From an uncultured Bacteriovoracaceae bacterium (GTDB taxonomy: Bacteria > Bdellovibrionota > Bacteriovoracia > Bacteriovoracales > Bacteriovoracaceae), in NCBI GenBank assembly GCA_938034385.1, contig CALHLC010000005.1, positions 1 to 61,779 of the forward strand: a DNA stretch of 61,779 nt. The letters run 5' to 3'. Positions 8,776 to 17,188 of this stretch are shown in pieces. How positions within the stretch are numbered: the stretch's first letter is position 1; every line of letters starts with the position of its first letter. The notes under the pieces were generated by a model, which saw only the letters and a list, made by a program, of their open reading frames with translations, did no database searches and was not told the origin of the DNA. Made by a program: the position numbers and the translations under genes.

Positions 8776-9274
8776 TAGGAATAGAGACTGAATGCTTAAT
8801 TAGGCAATACATGGTCATTACTAGTCCTATAAAAAATACTCCTCCCATATATGCAAAGAAACTAAACTTATCTTTAGCTGCACCTCTTCCTATGATAGGC
8901 CCATACTCGGCTGCGAACAACCAAACAAATGGATAGAGCAAACCTCCTATAGAGAGCATATACTTAGTATAAAAAACGATTTTCTTGGGAGCTAAGGAAA
9001 AACTTAATAAGATTAGTAAAGCTAAAGTCATTGCACTAATGCCGGTAGAGTGAAAATGAAACCTTTGATAATATCTCCAGTTCTTATCTTTTTCTTTCTT
9101 GAAATGTTTTGTTTGTTCTTCAGGTGTTTCAAGAGATAAATAGGTTGGATTTTTCTTAATAGCATCTGCTATTTTATCTTTAAAGTAGCTTTCATTAATT
9201 CCAAATAGGATTGCAATGAAAACTCCAAGAGCCATAGAAAAAGTAGTGATTATAAATGGTAAACGGTTTTTCAT
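8765..9274 (-). CDS. Hypothetical four-TM membrane protein
   Basis: Unrecognised 169-residue protein with four predicted membrane segments: near residues 6-26, 78-97, 103-123 and 137-160. The first loop (about 50 residues) is strongly charged and would face one side of the membrane. A conserved-looking RFHFHSTG stretch at the start of the second segment puts histidines at the membrane edge, which might bind metal or haem; this is speculative. A good AAGGGAG Shine-Dalgarno site lies about 7 bases before the ATG. It follows the AlkB-like gene by 32 bases on the same strand and overlaps the PhoH gene's end. Confidence 0.7.
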   Translation of the reverse strand: MKNRLPFIITTFSMALGVFIAILFGINESYFKDKIADAIKKNPTYLSLETPEEQTKHFKKEKDKNWRYYQRFHFHSTGISAMTLALLILLSFSLAPKKIVFYTKYMLSIGGLLYPFVWLFAAEYGPIIGRGAAKDKFSFFAYMGGVFFIGLVMTMYCLIKHSVSIPTKA

Positions 9275-9306
9275 GAAAATCTCCCTTTCAAAGTTTATAA
9301 TTAAAA

Positions 9307-9897
9307 TTATAATTTGAAAATATTTCTAAATGTTAAATTTATACGACCTTCAGAGTAAGAACATTTCATGATCGCATGTTTATAATTATTTTGAAACTGC
9401 CCTCTCATGATAAGCAAAGAACCACTTTCAAGAGCTATTGAATGAGTTGAATCACTTTTATATTTAAATATCCTTGTTGCCCCAAAGCTTAAAGATGCAA
9501 TAATTGGTTCTGGACCAAGCTCTTTTTCGTTATCACTATGCCAGCCCATTGAATCTTTGCCATCTCGATAAAAATTTAAAAGACAACAATTAAAGTCCAA
9601 ATTTAATTTTTTAAAGATGATCTTTTTAATTATGATGAGGGATGAAGTCCATGATGAAGCATTATATTCTTTCTTACTATAAGAATATTTAATTTCATTA
9701 TCTCCTTGAAGAGAAATTAACCTTGGTTGAAGCAAAGTTTTTCCAAATAATGAGATGGTCTCCTCTCTCCAGCTTACTTCATTTTGTAAGGTGGAGAAGT
9801 AATCTTTTAAGATAAAGTTTGGGTAATATTCTAGAATCCCTGAAGTATTGTTTAAAATGGTGTTCTTATTATTTAAGAAGCTTGTTTGAATAGTCAT
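9307..9897 (-). CDS. AlkB-like 2-oxoglutarate/Fe(II) dioxygenase
   Basis: A 196-residue AlkB superfamily protein. Iron ligands are visible as GWHSD (H120, D122) and KHAI (H174), and the 2-oxoglutarate-binding signature GRINLTFR holds R185 and R191. Its length and the sequence LGPEPIIASLSFGATRIF are closest to the ALKBH2/3-type group that reverses alkylation damage in nucleic acid. Its first codons overlap the end of the small gene at 9869-10054 by 29 bases, implying co-transcription. Substrate (DNA or RNA) cannot be told from the sequence. Confidence 0.9.
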   Translation of the reverse strand: MTIQTSFLNNKNTILNNTSGILEYYPNFILKDYFSTLQNEVSWREETISLFGKTLLQPRLISLQGDNEIKYSYSKKEYNASSWTSSLIIIKKIIFKKLNLDFNCCLLNFYRDGKDSMGWHSDNEKELGPEPIIASLSFGATRIFKYKSDSTHSIALESGSLLIMRGQFQNNYKHAIMKCSYSEGRINLTFRNIFKL

Positions 9898-10054
9898 TGA
9901 GATCTTTGAGGGTGGATTTTAGATCCTTAGAAAGCTCTTCTTGGCTAAACGGAGAGTTTTCTTCACTTAAAAGAATATCAAAAATACTTTCAATTCTAAA
10001 AAGTGCATTTTTGATATCATGCTTTATTTTGGACTTGGTTTTGTTAGCATCCAT
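9869..10054 (-). CDS. Small helical protein with an H-box-like motif
   Basis: A 61-residue, charged, probably all-helical protein. KHDIKNALFRIESIFDILL resembles the H-box helix of histidine-kinase dimerisation domains (HD[LI][KR]N.L..I). The remainder could form the second helix of a hairpin. There is no ATPase domain. It could be a stand-alone phosphotransfer or dimerisation hairpin. No clear Shine-Dalgarno site is present. It overlaps the AlkB-like gene by 29 bases in another frame, so it would lead that transcript. The opposite strand is also open here, which lowers confidence. Confidence 0.5.
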   Translation of the reverse strand: MDANKTKSKIKHDIKNALFRIESIFDILLSEENSPFSQEELSKDLKSTLKDLNDYSNKLLK

Positions 10055-10219
10055 ATACGATAGCTTATTACACTTTGTTGATTTCCAAAAGATTTGGGCA
10101 CTAAATCTGGAAAGTTTTTTAGGCAGTTAGGCCTAGGAGCCCTTAAAACTGAAATCTATAATTCTTCTTTTGTGAAAACCTGTTTCAAAGTATGATAAAT
10201 ATGAACAAGGAAGTAAATT

Positions 10220-10495
10220 ATGTACGTTTATGAAGTAAACATTACTATTGGTTCGGATCTTGAGAAAAAGTATTATAATTGGCTAAAAACTCATGTAGAA
10301 GAAATGTTGGAGTTTAAGGGCTTTCTTTTTGCTGAAATTTTTAAAAATGAGAATATTCTTGTTCGCTATATGATAGATAATGAAATCAATTTTCAAAACT
10401 ATATAAAGCATCAGGCCCCTAAAATGCGAGGAAGTGTTCCCGGTGAGTTTAAAGGACAAGTTGAGATCACTCGCAAGGACTATAAATTGCCTTAA
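10220..10495 (+). CDS. DUF4286 family protein
   Basis: A 91-residue cytoplasmic protein that fits DUF4286: it opens with MYVYEVNITIGSDLEKKYYNWLKTH and ends with a block (YIKHQAPKMRG...GQVEITRKDY) corresponding to the family's AP.LR...F.....RT ending. The fold is ferredoxin-like and the function is unknown. A Shine-Dalgarno site (AAGGA) precedes the ATG by 8 bases. Its stop overlaps by 4 bases with the convergent flavoprotein gene. Confidence 0.8.
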   Translation: MYVYEVNITIGSDLEKKYYNWLKTHVEEMLEFKGFLFAEIFKNENILVRYMIDNEINFQNYIKHQAPKMRGSVPGEFKGQVEITRKDYKLP

Positions 10496-11622
10496 ATTGT
10501 TTGTTCAATTAGAGATCGAAGGCTAATACCTGAAGTATAATTTCCAAAATATGCAAAGTTTTTTAGATCAAGAGAATTAAGTTTATCTTGCCTGGATTGA
10601 TTATATAAAGGAAGACCGTGTTGCCAGGAGAAGGCCTTGAAGTGAGAAATTGAAACTTCTTGTTGGAATATTAATTTTAGTTTTTTTCTCAACTCTTCAG
10701 TACTTAATAAAGTTTTAGATACTATTGTATAAGAAGGGGACTTGTTAAAAGAGAAAATATGATGGTTACACAGAATTCCCAGGATATCATCTCTACCAGA
10801 AAATAAGATGCCGTATGAATTCTTTAAATTATCTATTGGCGTTGCAATAATTGAGTGAGAGTAAATACTTGTGTTACCTTGTTTTAAAAGTTTAGATGAA
10901 TCAGTACAGATTAGTGTATTTTTAGGCATATCGTTTATTTCAGAATTTAATGAGATATGACCTTTTAATAAAGCAGCAAGTCTCTTGGGGAGCTCTTCCA
11001 TTCCTCCATTAAAACTAACGCTTTTAAGACCTTCCATTTTTGATTTTAAAAACTTGATATAGGAAAAATAAGTTTTATTTTCAAAAGAAAACTCAGTATT
11101 AAAGATATCCATAAACTTTAACTCTTCGCAAGGAGTAGCATAGATTCCATTGAGAATAGGAGTTAGAACTTGGGAGCAGTTTTTATCTCCCAGTAGAGGA
11201 CTCCAGAAGTCTTTGACTGTTAAAGATTCAATATTGGTAGGGCATTTCTTAAAAGTCTTAAAGAATAGTTTGGGAAGCTCAAGGTAACTTACAAAAGGAA
11301 AAGAAGTAATAGTATTATCTTTATAAATTAATCGTTTTAAACCTTTATTAGTTGATATGGGATGTAGATCAATTCCTTCAAAGAATTGCTTAAGTTTAGG
11401 AGTCATTAAAATACTATTAGCAGCAGTTTCAAAAATATTGTTCTCTATTTTGAGTGATTGTATTTTTCCACCAATACGATCTGACTTTTCAAAAATTTCA
11501 AAATCGATATCTCTTTTTTTGAAGTAATATCCAGCCAAGAGTCCTGATATCCCACCTCCAATAATATTTACTTTCTTTGTAGTATCTAAATGACCAAGCC
11601 AAAATGGATTTTCTTTATTCAG
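10492..11622 (-). CDS. FAD-dependent protoporphyrinogen-oxidase-like protein, apparent CTG start
   Basis: The frame encodes a FAD/NAD(P)-binding amine-oxidase-type protein. VNIIGGGISGLLAGYYF is the dinucleotide-binding GxGxxG motif, followed by FEIFEKSDRIGGKIQS. The layout resembles HemY-type protoporphyrinogen oxidases, though the protein is short (about 376 residues). No ATG, GTG or TTG lies upstream of the glycine motif before the in-frame stop at 11638-11640. The only well-placed initiator is CTG at 11620-11622, seven bases after GGGAG. A TTG at 11536-11538 would cut the motif in half. The start is therefore non-canonical. The haem-synthesis role is inferred from family resemblance only. 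Confidence 0.75.
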   Translation of the reverse strand: MNKENPFWLGHLDTTKKVNIIGGGISGLLAGYYFKKRDIDFEIFEKSDRIGGKIQSLKIENNIFETAANSILMTPKLKQFFEGIDLHPISTNKGLKRLIYKDNTITSFPFVSYLELPKLFFKTFKKCPTNIESLTVKDFWSPLLGDKNCSQVLTPILNGIYATPCEELKFMDIFNTEFSFENKTYFSYIKFLKSKMEGLKSVSFNGGMEELPKRLAALLKGHISLNSEINDMPKNTLICTDSSKLLKQGNTSIYSHSIIATPIDNLKNSYGILFSGRDDILGILCNHHIFSFNKSPSYTIVSKTLLSTEELRKKLKLIFQQEVSISHFKAFSWQHGLPLYNQSRQDKLNSLDLKNFAYFGNYTSGISLRSLIEQTI

Positions 11623-11744
11623 TTGTTCTCTCCCTCTTTATTTGATTTTAGTCTATTTGTAAGAATTAAACTACATCTGAAAATTGGAACTAGCTTTGAT
11701 CTGAGCTAGTATTCTATGAAAATATGCGTTCAATAGGAGGAATC

Positions 11745-12122
11745 ATGAAGAAAGTTTTAGGATTAATCATTCTATCGTTAAGTTTTGTTAGTTGTAATAT
11801 TGTTGATAGGCTCTATACGAAATATGATTTAAATCAGTCTTCTTTTTTAGAGTATGAAGAACATAAAAGTTTATTTCTTAATAATAATGAAAAATTCAAG
11901 AAGTGCTTACCAGCTTCATTAAAGTTGATTCCTAAAAATCTTAAGTTTAAAGTTTACCTTGCTGGAGTTGAAGGCGATCTCGATGATTTTAGTAATCCAT
12001 TAAATGCAATAAGAAGAATTTTTACTAAAAATTATAAATCAATTAAAACACCCAAAGCTCAGATGAAAAAGGCCTTAAGTAAAATGAAGAAACTTTGTGA
12101 TCGAAATAAAAAACGAAGTTAA
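11745..12122 (+). CDS. Small lipoprotein, function unknown
   Basis: The start at ATG 11745 is chosen because AGGAGG lies 4 bases before it. An ATG 21 bases upstream has no such site. The 125-residue product begins with a lipoprotein signal (MKKVLGLIILSLSFVSC), giving a mature N-terminal cysteine at residue 17. The rest is basic, with a lysine-rich C-terminus (KAQMKKALSKMKKLCDRNKK). I do not recognise the family. Its stop abuts the convergent glutaredoxin gene with no gap. Confidence 0.75.
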   Translation: MKKVLGLIILSLSFVSCNIVDRLYTKYDLNQSSFLEYEEHKSLFLNNNEKFKKCLPASLKLIPKNLKFKVYLAGVEGDLDDFSNPLNAIRRIFTKNYKSIKTPKAQMKKALSKMKKLCDRNKKRS

Positions 12123-12518
12123 CTAGCTTAATACTTTAGCTAAATCACCTGATTGATACATTTCAGTGACAATATCATTTCCACCTATGAGTTTACCTTT
12201 TAGGTAAACTTGTGGGAATGTTGGCCAGTTTGAAAATTCTTTGATGGCCTGTCTTAATTCAGGGTCTTGTAAAATATCATAAGTTCTAAACCCAGCATTT
12301 AACTGAGTAAGCATTCCAACTGTATTAGCAGAAAATCCACATTGAGGAAAAGATGCATTTCCTTTCATGAAAACAACTACTGAGTTTGAGTTGATAATTT
12401 TCTCTATTCTTTTTTGAGTATCAGCTTCTTCAAACCCTGTCGGGATTTCAGTTGAAGCTTTTTTTGCATGTTCTTCTTCTACTTTAGGGTTGATGATTTT
12501 AAATGGATTATCACTCAT
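12123..12518 (-). CDS. grxD: Grx4-family monothiol glutaredoxin
   Basis: A 131-residue monothiol glutaredoxin with the CGFS active site (C60), the glutathione-binding WPTFPQVYLKGKLIGG and the GGNDI turn. CGFS glutaredoxins bind a bridging [2Fe-2S] cluster and deliver Fe-S clusters in the cytosol. About 30 extra residues precede the usual family N-terminus. It lies 14 bases downstream of a bolA-like gene on the same strand. Grx4 and BolA proteins form a known heterocomplex around a shared [2Fe-2S] cluster, so this is probably a functional pair. Confidence 0.93.
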   Translation of the reverse strand: MSDNPFKIINPKVEEEHAKKASTEIPTGFEEADTQKRIEKIINSNSVVVFMKGNASFPQCGFSANTVGMLTQLNAGFRTYDILQDPELRQAIKEFSNWPTFPQVYLKGKLIGGNDIVTEMYQSGDLAKVLS

Positions 12519-12532
12519 TATTTTCTCCTTAC

Positions 12533-12766
12533 TTAAACAGATACTTTAGTTTTAATTTTTACAGCATGAAGCGCGTCTTTAAATTCTTCTTTTAACAGAT
12601 CCATCACCATTTGATGTTGTTCTAAAAGCATAAGCCCTTCAAACTTTTTGGAAGTGACTATAATCTCAAGGTGATCATCACTCGCTCCACGCATAGGTCC
12701 AACCTGAACTTGATCTCCAGGAAATCCAATTTTTAATATTTCATGTATTTTATCAGTAATTTTCAT
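12533..12766 (-). CDS. BolA-family protein
   Basis: A 77-residue BolA/IbaG-type protein: KITDKIHEIL, then DDHLEIIVTSKKFEGL.LLEQHQMV and a closing LHAVKIKTK. It retains the histidine of the H-x(2)-V/L-type region, which in BolA partners supplies a ligand to the Grx-bound [2Fe-2S] cluster. It directly precedes the CGFS glutaredoxin gene on the same strand, which supports a role in Fe-S trafficking or sensing. The size fits the short IbaG-like branch. Confidence 0.85.
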   Translation of the reverse strand: MKITDKIHEILKIGFPGDQVQVGPMRGASDDHLEIIVTSKKFEGLMLLEQHQMVMDLLKEEFKDALHAVKIKTKVSV

Positions 12767-12770
12767 AGGC

Positions 12771-13154
12771 CTATCTTATCACAACGAAATAACTTGTTAT
12801 ATAGGTGGCCATTCTTAAAACAAAAGTAGCTAGCCCCATTCTTCTGTGTATTGTTTTTATGCTCAAGTCACCCTTTAAGAGTTTTCTCCCGTAATAAATC
12901 ATGAATAAATAGAATACAATGGTGGTTGTGGCCAAAGTAACATGGATATTTAAAATCATAGGATTAGTAGTAACCTGTGAGGCCTTAGCAATAGCACTGC
13001 GCGTAAGCTCGATTTGTAAAACTAGGAGAATATCCCAAGCAATGACTAATGACATCATAGGAACATGCTTGCTTTTATCGCTTCTGAGCATAATACCAAT
13101 AACCATTAATAAAACAATTATTGTAGATTGAATTTGAAAGGCAGCTTGAGTCAT
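12771..13154 (-). CDS. Four-TM membrane protein resembling DUF420
   Basis: A small membrane protein with four predicted helices. The ending HRRMGLATFVLRMATYITSYF resembles the DUF420/CtaM-like ending (H+..M..a...s..FL.sY), but similarity is weak. I start it at ATG 13154 instead of the upstream GTG 13208 because a strong promoter (-35 GTGACA, -10 TATAGT) lies between them. That places the transcript start on the ATG. Four bases separate its stop from the bolA start, so it heads a three-gene operon with bolA and grxD. If DUF420-like, it might relate to haem or cytochrome-oxidase assembly; this is uncertain. Confidence 0.6.
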   Translation of the reverse strand: MTQAAFQIQSTIIVLLMVIGIMLRSDKSKHVPMMSLVIAWDILLVLQIELTRSAIAKASQVTTNPMILNIHVTLATTTIVFYLFMIYYGRKLLKGDLSIKTIHRRMGLATFVLRMATYITSYFVVIR

Positions 13155-13160
13155 AGCGAT

Positions 13161-13189
13161 ACTATAAAGAACTATCCTAAATCTGTCAC
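13161..13189 (-). promoter_or_regulatory. Sigma70-type promoter giving a leaderless transcript (membrane protein-bolA-grxD)
   Basis: Read on the minus strand: GTGACA (13189-13184, 5/6), a 17-base spacer, and TATAGT (13166-13161, 5/6), then exactly six bases before ATG at 13154. The predicted +1 therefore falls on the start codon, and no Shine-Dalgarno sequence is present. Confidence 0.55.
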
Positions 13190-13210
13190 ACTGATTAATA
13201 TTAGACACTT

Positions 13211-16039
13211 ATGAGTTTAGGAAAATGGTCACTTTTAGATATTGAAACAACTGGTATTAACTCGGAAACTGACGAGATCATAGATCTTGGCTATTTAAGT
13301 TTTGAGGGAACCAAGTTAGTAAAAAAATACTCCTCTCTAGTTTGGACTGATAAACAGATTACTCCATTTATCACTCACTTAACTGGAATCACTTCAGATA
13401 TGGTTGCTAATGCTCCCAAGCTAGAAAAAGTAGAAGAGTCTTTATATGAATTACAAGACCATATTTGTATTGCTCATAACGCTGCCTTTGAGAGTTCTTT
13501 TTTAGAATACACTTTAGAAGATTTGGATATCAAGTTTAAACAATCTCCTATGCAGCGATCTTTCATAGATAGTATGTTTTATTTGATCTTGCTCCACCCT
13601 GGTAGGAGTCGATTTAATTTAGAATCATTTATTATTGATTATAATATTGCTGATGTTGAAATTCATAGAGGGTATGAAGATTCTCGAGATCTATTGAAGG
13701 TATTATTAGCTGCTACTTATAAAGTTAAAAAAGATAAAGTTTTAAATAAGGTTGTAGAAAAAAAGATCTCTGAGATTCCAAACTTTTGGTTTAAAAACTT
13801 CTACCATTTGAGTTTCGATGAATTAAATGAGATTGCTGATCAGATTGATTTTGATTTAAATTCTGAGGTTGAGATTGCACAAAAAGCTCAGGGCCCTAAG
13901 AACAAAAAGAATATTAAGTTCTCTAGTGAAGAGATCAAAAATGTCTTCCAGGATGAAGAATCAGTAAATGACGTTTTACCTGGTTATAAGCACAGGCTTC
14001 AACAAGAACAGATGGCCTTAAAAATTGGTCAGTCATTTTCAAACGGCATTCACTCTATGGTTCAAGCACCAACAGGAACTGGGAAAACATTAGGGTATTT
14101 AGTTCCAGCCTTATTATTTGCAAAAGAGAAAAAGAAAAAAGTATTAATCTCAACGGGAACAAAACTATTACAATCTCAATTGATCGATAAAGACTTACAT
14201 GTTGCTCAAAGTATTCTAGGAAGTAATTCTAAAGTGACGAAACTTATAGGAACTCAAAATCATTATTGTAGAGCGAAGTTTGAACATTCAAAAGGTCCTC
14301 AAGGTGATCTTTTTTCTTCGCAAAACTTTGAAGAAAAATTCCTAGAAGCGTTTTATGAAATTATGTTTCACTCTAATGCGAGTAGGTCCTATGAGGATAT
14401 GATAACCGCAGAAGATAGACCTGGTATTTTAGCAAGAATGATGGATAGCTTCCAAGACTATGAAAAAGAGTTAAAGCTTGATTTTAAAACTTGTATAGGA
14501 TCAAAATGTCCTTATATAAAAGAATGCTCTTATTTTATAGGCCACGATGAAGCCAAAAAAGCAGATGTTATTATCGGAAACCACGCCTTAACTTTTTTAT
14601 GGCCAAGCTCAGTTGATAGACCAGAATATATTATTTTTGATGAGGCCCATAAAATTGAAGAAACTGCCAGTGATGCTTTTTCTATAGTTTTAGATTTAAA
14701 TCGGTTGGCAAACTTTTTTAAAACCTCTGAAGGAGTAAGTTCAAATATAGGTGCTCTTTTTTACTTAATTGAATTCACTGAGAAAAATACAGATATTCCA
14801 AAACTTAAAAAAGATCTTCAAAATATTTTTGCTGAAGTACGAAATCATTTGGCAGGAATAAAAATCATCATCGAAAAAATTGTGAAGGAAACTTCAAGAT
14901 ATACTGAAGAGTATTGGAATGAAGTCGCTTTTAGAAAAGAGGGAAATTCACTAGAAGTCTCACTGGCCAATGAGCTCTCATCACTTGGAGCTTATATTGA
15001 GGCCATGTACACTTTAGTAAAGCCTCATATTGATGACTTTGAAGATAGAAACTTTGAGGACATGCATGCAATTACTGCTTGGTCTTATGTAAAAGCTCTT
15101 GGAGTTCAAATAGAAGAATTCTGGGCAACGCTTGGAACCTTTTTAGGAGAAGATCCTGAATATTGTAGAAGTATTTTCTATCATAATGATTATGGGATAG
15201 AGCTTAAGGCCATTCCTATTAATATTGGTAGAACTGTTCATGAGAAAGTTATTGAAAATACCGACTCAGTTGTTTTCACTTCAGCTACTCTAGGGAGTAT
15301 GGATGGAAAGAAAGGTCATCTAAATGCTGAATGGCTTACTGGTTATCATTTTTGTGAAAGTAATAAAAGATTTAAAACGGGTTTATTTTTAGATCCCGTT
15401 TTTGATTATAAGAAAAATGCAAAAGTTTTTCTAACATCAGATCATCCACCCATTTATCAAAATGAATATGTTGAATCGATCTTGAGAGAAGTTATTCCAA
15501 TATTAAAAAAATTAAAAGGTCGAAGTTTACTACTTTTTTCTTCCTATAAAAGATTTGAGCTTGCTAGAGAGATCTTGTTAATGAAGCTTGGCAATGAACT
15601 TGAAGTTTTCTTCCAAGGAAAGAATAAAAAAATCATAGAAGATTTTAAAAAATCAAAACATGCCGTGCTTGTAGGTTTAGAGAGTTTTGGAGAAGGAATC
15701 GATATTCCTGGAGAGAGTTTGTCATTTGTCTATATTGATAAAATTCCAGATCAACATAGAAGCTTAGTAGTGGAGAGTCGAAAGCAATTTTTTGACCAAA
15801 ACCTTGGCAACTCATTTAGTGAATATTTCATGGCAACCAGGGCCAGAAAGCTCACTCAAAAATTAGGTCGATTAATTAGGACCCCTAATGATAAAGGAGT
15901 GATCTTGATTACTGATCCAAGAGTGGGCAGATGGAAGAGTCGTACGATAAAACAATTTTGTGAATACTTAAGTCCTTATCAAATTCAAAGCACAACTCTA
16001 GATGAGGCGACAAAAGCAATTAGTGAATCTATAAAATGA
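13211..16039 (+). CDS. dinG: DnaQ-like exonuclease-DinG helicase fusion
   Basis: A 942-residue protein. The N-terminus is a DEDD 3'-5' exonuclease domain (DIETTG with D10 and E12; THLTGIT; HNAAFESSFL; a closing RGYEDSRD). It is joined to a DinG/XPD-type superfamily 2 helicase with Walker A APTGTGKT near residue 287, four cysteines that can hold a 4Fe-4S cluster (in NHYC and TCIGSKCPYIKEC) and a DEAH box near residue 477. The closing block with QKLGRLIRTPNDKG is the family's motif VI. This is the Firmicutes-type DinG layout. It has no Shine-Dalgarno site; TATTAG lies six bases before the ATG. It overlaps the next gene by 4 bases. Confidence 0.93.
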   Translation: MSLGKWSLLDIETTGINSETDEIIDLGYLSFEGTKLVKKYSSLVWTDKQITPFITHLTGITSDMVANAPKLEKVEESLYELQDHICIAHNAAFESSFLEYTLEDLDIKFKQSPMQRSFIDSMFYLILLHPGRSRFNLESFIIDYNIADVEIHRGYEDSRDLLKVLLAATYKVKKDKVLNKVVEKKISEIPNFWFKNFYHLSFDELNEIADQIDFDLNSEVEIAQKAQGPKNKKNIKFSSEEIKNVFQDEESVNDVLPGYKHRLQQEQMALKIGQSFSNGIHSMVQAPTGTGKTLGYLVPALLFAKEKKKKVLISTGTKLLQSQLIDKDLHVAQSILGSNSKVTKLIGTQNHYCRAKFEHSKGPQGDLFSSQNFEEKFLEAFYEIMFHSNASRSYEDMITAEDRPGILARMMDSFQDYEKELKLDFKTCIGSKCPYIKECSYFIGHDEAKKADVIIGNHALTFLWPSSVDRPEYIIFDEAHKIEETASDAFSIVLDLNRLANFFKTSEGVSSNIGALFYLIEFTEKNTDIPKLKKDLQNIFAEVRNHLAGIKIIIEKIVKETSRYTEEYWNEVAFRKEGNSLEVSLANELSSLGAYIEAMYTLVKPHIDDFEDRNFEDMHAITAWSYVKALGVQIEEFWATLGTFLGEDPEYCRSIFYHNDYGIELKAIPINIGRTVHEKVIENTDSVVFTSATLGSMDGKKGHLNAEWLTGYHFCESNKRFKTGLFLDPVFDYKKNAKVFLTSDHPPIYQNEYVESILREVIPILKKLKGRSLLLFSSYKRFELAREILLMKLGNELEVFFQGKNKKIIEDFKKSKHAVLVGLESFGEGIDIPGESLSFVYIDKIPDQHRSLVVESRKQFFDQNLGNSFSEYFMATRARKLTQKLGRLIRTPNDKGVILITDPRVGRWKSRTIKQFCEYLSPYQIQSTTLDEATKAISESIK

Positions 16040-16320
16040 GCTTAAAAGAAAAGTTTAAAACAGAGCTTGATACTTGTACTTGGAACCTTCTTGATAAAAA
16101 TATAGAACGTGGTGCAGTTTTAATGATCCATGACTTGGATATTATTGATGTCGCGGTTGCTATTGCCCAGGATCAGGTTCAAACAATCTCTAATTGGTTA
16201 AATAATAAACAAATTGAAAATATTGCTCCGGAAGAGAGTAAAGTAAATAGAGAAGGATTGTTTGAGTATTTAATTATTCAACCTTATGTGGTTGTAAGGA
16301 AAGTTGATGCAGATTCTTAA
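16036..16320 (+). CDS. DUF2288 family protein
   Basis: A 94-residue protein that fits DUF2288: MSLKEKFKTELDTCTWNLL opens it, followed by GAVLMIHDLDIIDVAVAIAQD and a closing FEYLIIQPYVVV, all in family order. The function of the family is unknown. Its ATGA start overlaps the end of dinG and its end overlaps the next gene by 14 bases, so it belongs to the dinG operon. It is cytoplasmic by sequence. Confidence 0.85.
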   Translation: MSLKEKFKTELDTCTWNLLDKNIERGAVLMIHDLDIIDVAVAIAQDQVQTISNWLNNKQIENIAPEESKVNREGLFEYLIIQPYVVVRKVDADS

Positions 16321-17188
16321 ATATTTAGCATGTATTACCTTAGGTGCAATGCTTGGTTCTTTTTTTATGCCTTTTTACAATGATAACGAAAAATTAGAAT
16401 CTATTGGAAATGAACAAATAGAACTCAAGGAAATAAATGAAAATGAGTGTTCAATATCTTGCAAGGCTTTAGATAAGTTAAAAGTTCATGAACAGAAATT
16501 TTTCAAGAATAGAGACTTCATTCCAAAAGCAATTCTAGCTTATCTTGCTGCAATTGGTGTAAATATGAGTTCTGAGAAAAAAGAGACCATCGAGAAGATC
16601 TTAGATAATCCTAAAAGTTATGAAAAAGTAATTAAAGAACTAGATATTAGTAAAGGAAGTGTTTCTGCCGAAGTGGTTCAGAATAAAGAGGAATTGATTA
16701 TAATAAATAATGAGAATATTAGTGAAAATCAAGCCGAGAACTCACAAGACTCACCAAATGAGAAATTCAATCTCCTAAGTAATGTTGAACTAAGAGAGAT
16801 CACAAACCGAAGTGCTCTCATTCAAACTTATAAAACTATAAAAAAAATGAATGGATACTTTACAGGGTATTTAAAACATTTAAGCGGTAAGTTAAAGAAT
16901 AAACATCGAAAGATAGTCCTAGAGTTAAACTATGAGAGAAAAGGGACAAAAGATATTGTAGGTAGTCATGAGTTAGATATAGAAGATTATGCTTCTAAGT
17001 CAGGAACAGGATCTAATATAGATTTTAGAGTTGATGAGAAATCAGGGGTTGTATTAGTAAAAGTTAAAGATGATTCTTATTTTATGTTTAGATCTTTTGA
17101 TTTATTCAAAAGAAATAATTTCCAAGGTTTATATTTTAAAAATGGAAAAAAGATTGGAAAAGTTTTCCTGACGAGGAAGTCTCAATGA
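16307..17188 (+). CDS. N-terminally anchored hypothetical protein
   Basis: Start at ATG 16307, six bases after AAGGA; a TTG codon lies directly before it. The roughly 293-residue product has one N-terminal hydrophobic segment (residues 4-22: LKYLACITLGAMLGSFF) that could be a signal anchor or an uncleaved signal peptide. The exported part is charged and Asn/Glu-rich. A C-terminal region of about 120 residues (GYFTGYLKHLSGKLKNKHRK onward) looks like a small beta domain. I recognise no family. It overlaps its neighbours on both sides (14 and 4 bases) within the dinG operon. Confidence 0.7.
   Translation: MQILKYLACITLGAMLGSFFMPFYNDNEKLESIGNEQIELKEINENECSISCKALDKLKVHEQKFFKNRDFIPKAILAYLAAIGVNMSSEKKETIEKILDNPKSYEKVIKELDISKGSVSAEVVQNKEELIIINNENISENQAENSQDSPNEKFNLLSNVELREITNRSALIQTYKTIKKMNGYFTGYLKHLSGKLKNKHRKIVLELNYERKGTKDIVGSHELDIEDYASKSGTGSNIDFRVDEKSGVVLVKVKDDSYFMFRSFDLFKRNNFQGLYFKNGKKIGKVFLTRKSQ

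Noticed and set aside
9897-10130. 77-residue plus-strand frame opposite the small H-box gene
   Set aside because: It has a hydrophobic, Ser/Leu-rich composition typical of an antisense shadow and no ribosome site; the minus-strand frame has a sensible helical protein and operon position.
13155-13208. GTG 13208 as the start of the DUF420-like protein
   Set aside because: A near-consensus promoter lies inside this segment and points at ATG 13154; the GTG has no ribosome site and would leave two bases to the divergent gene.
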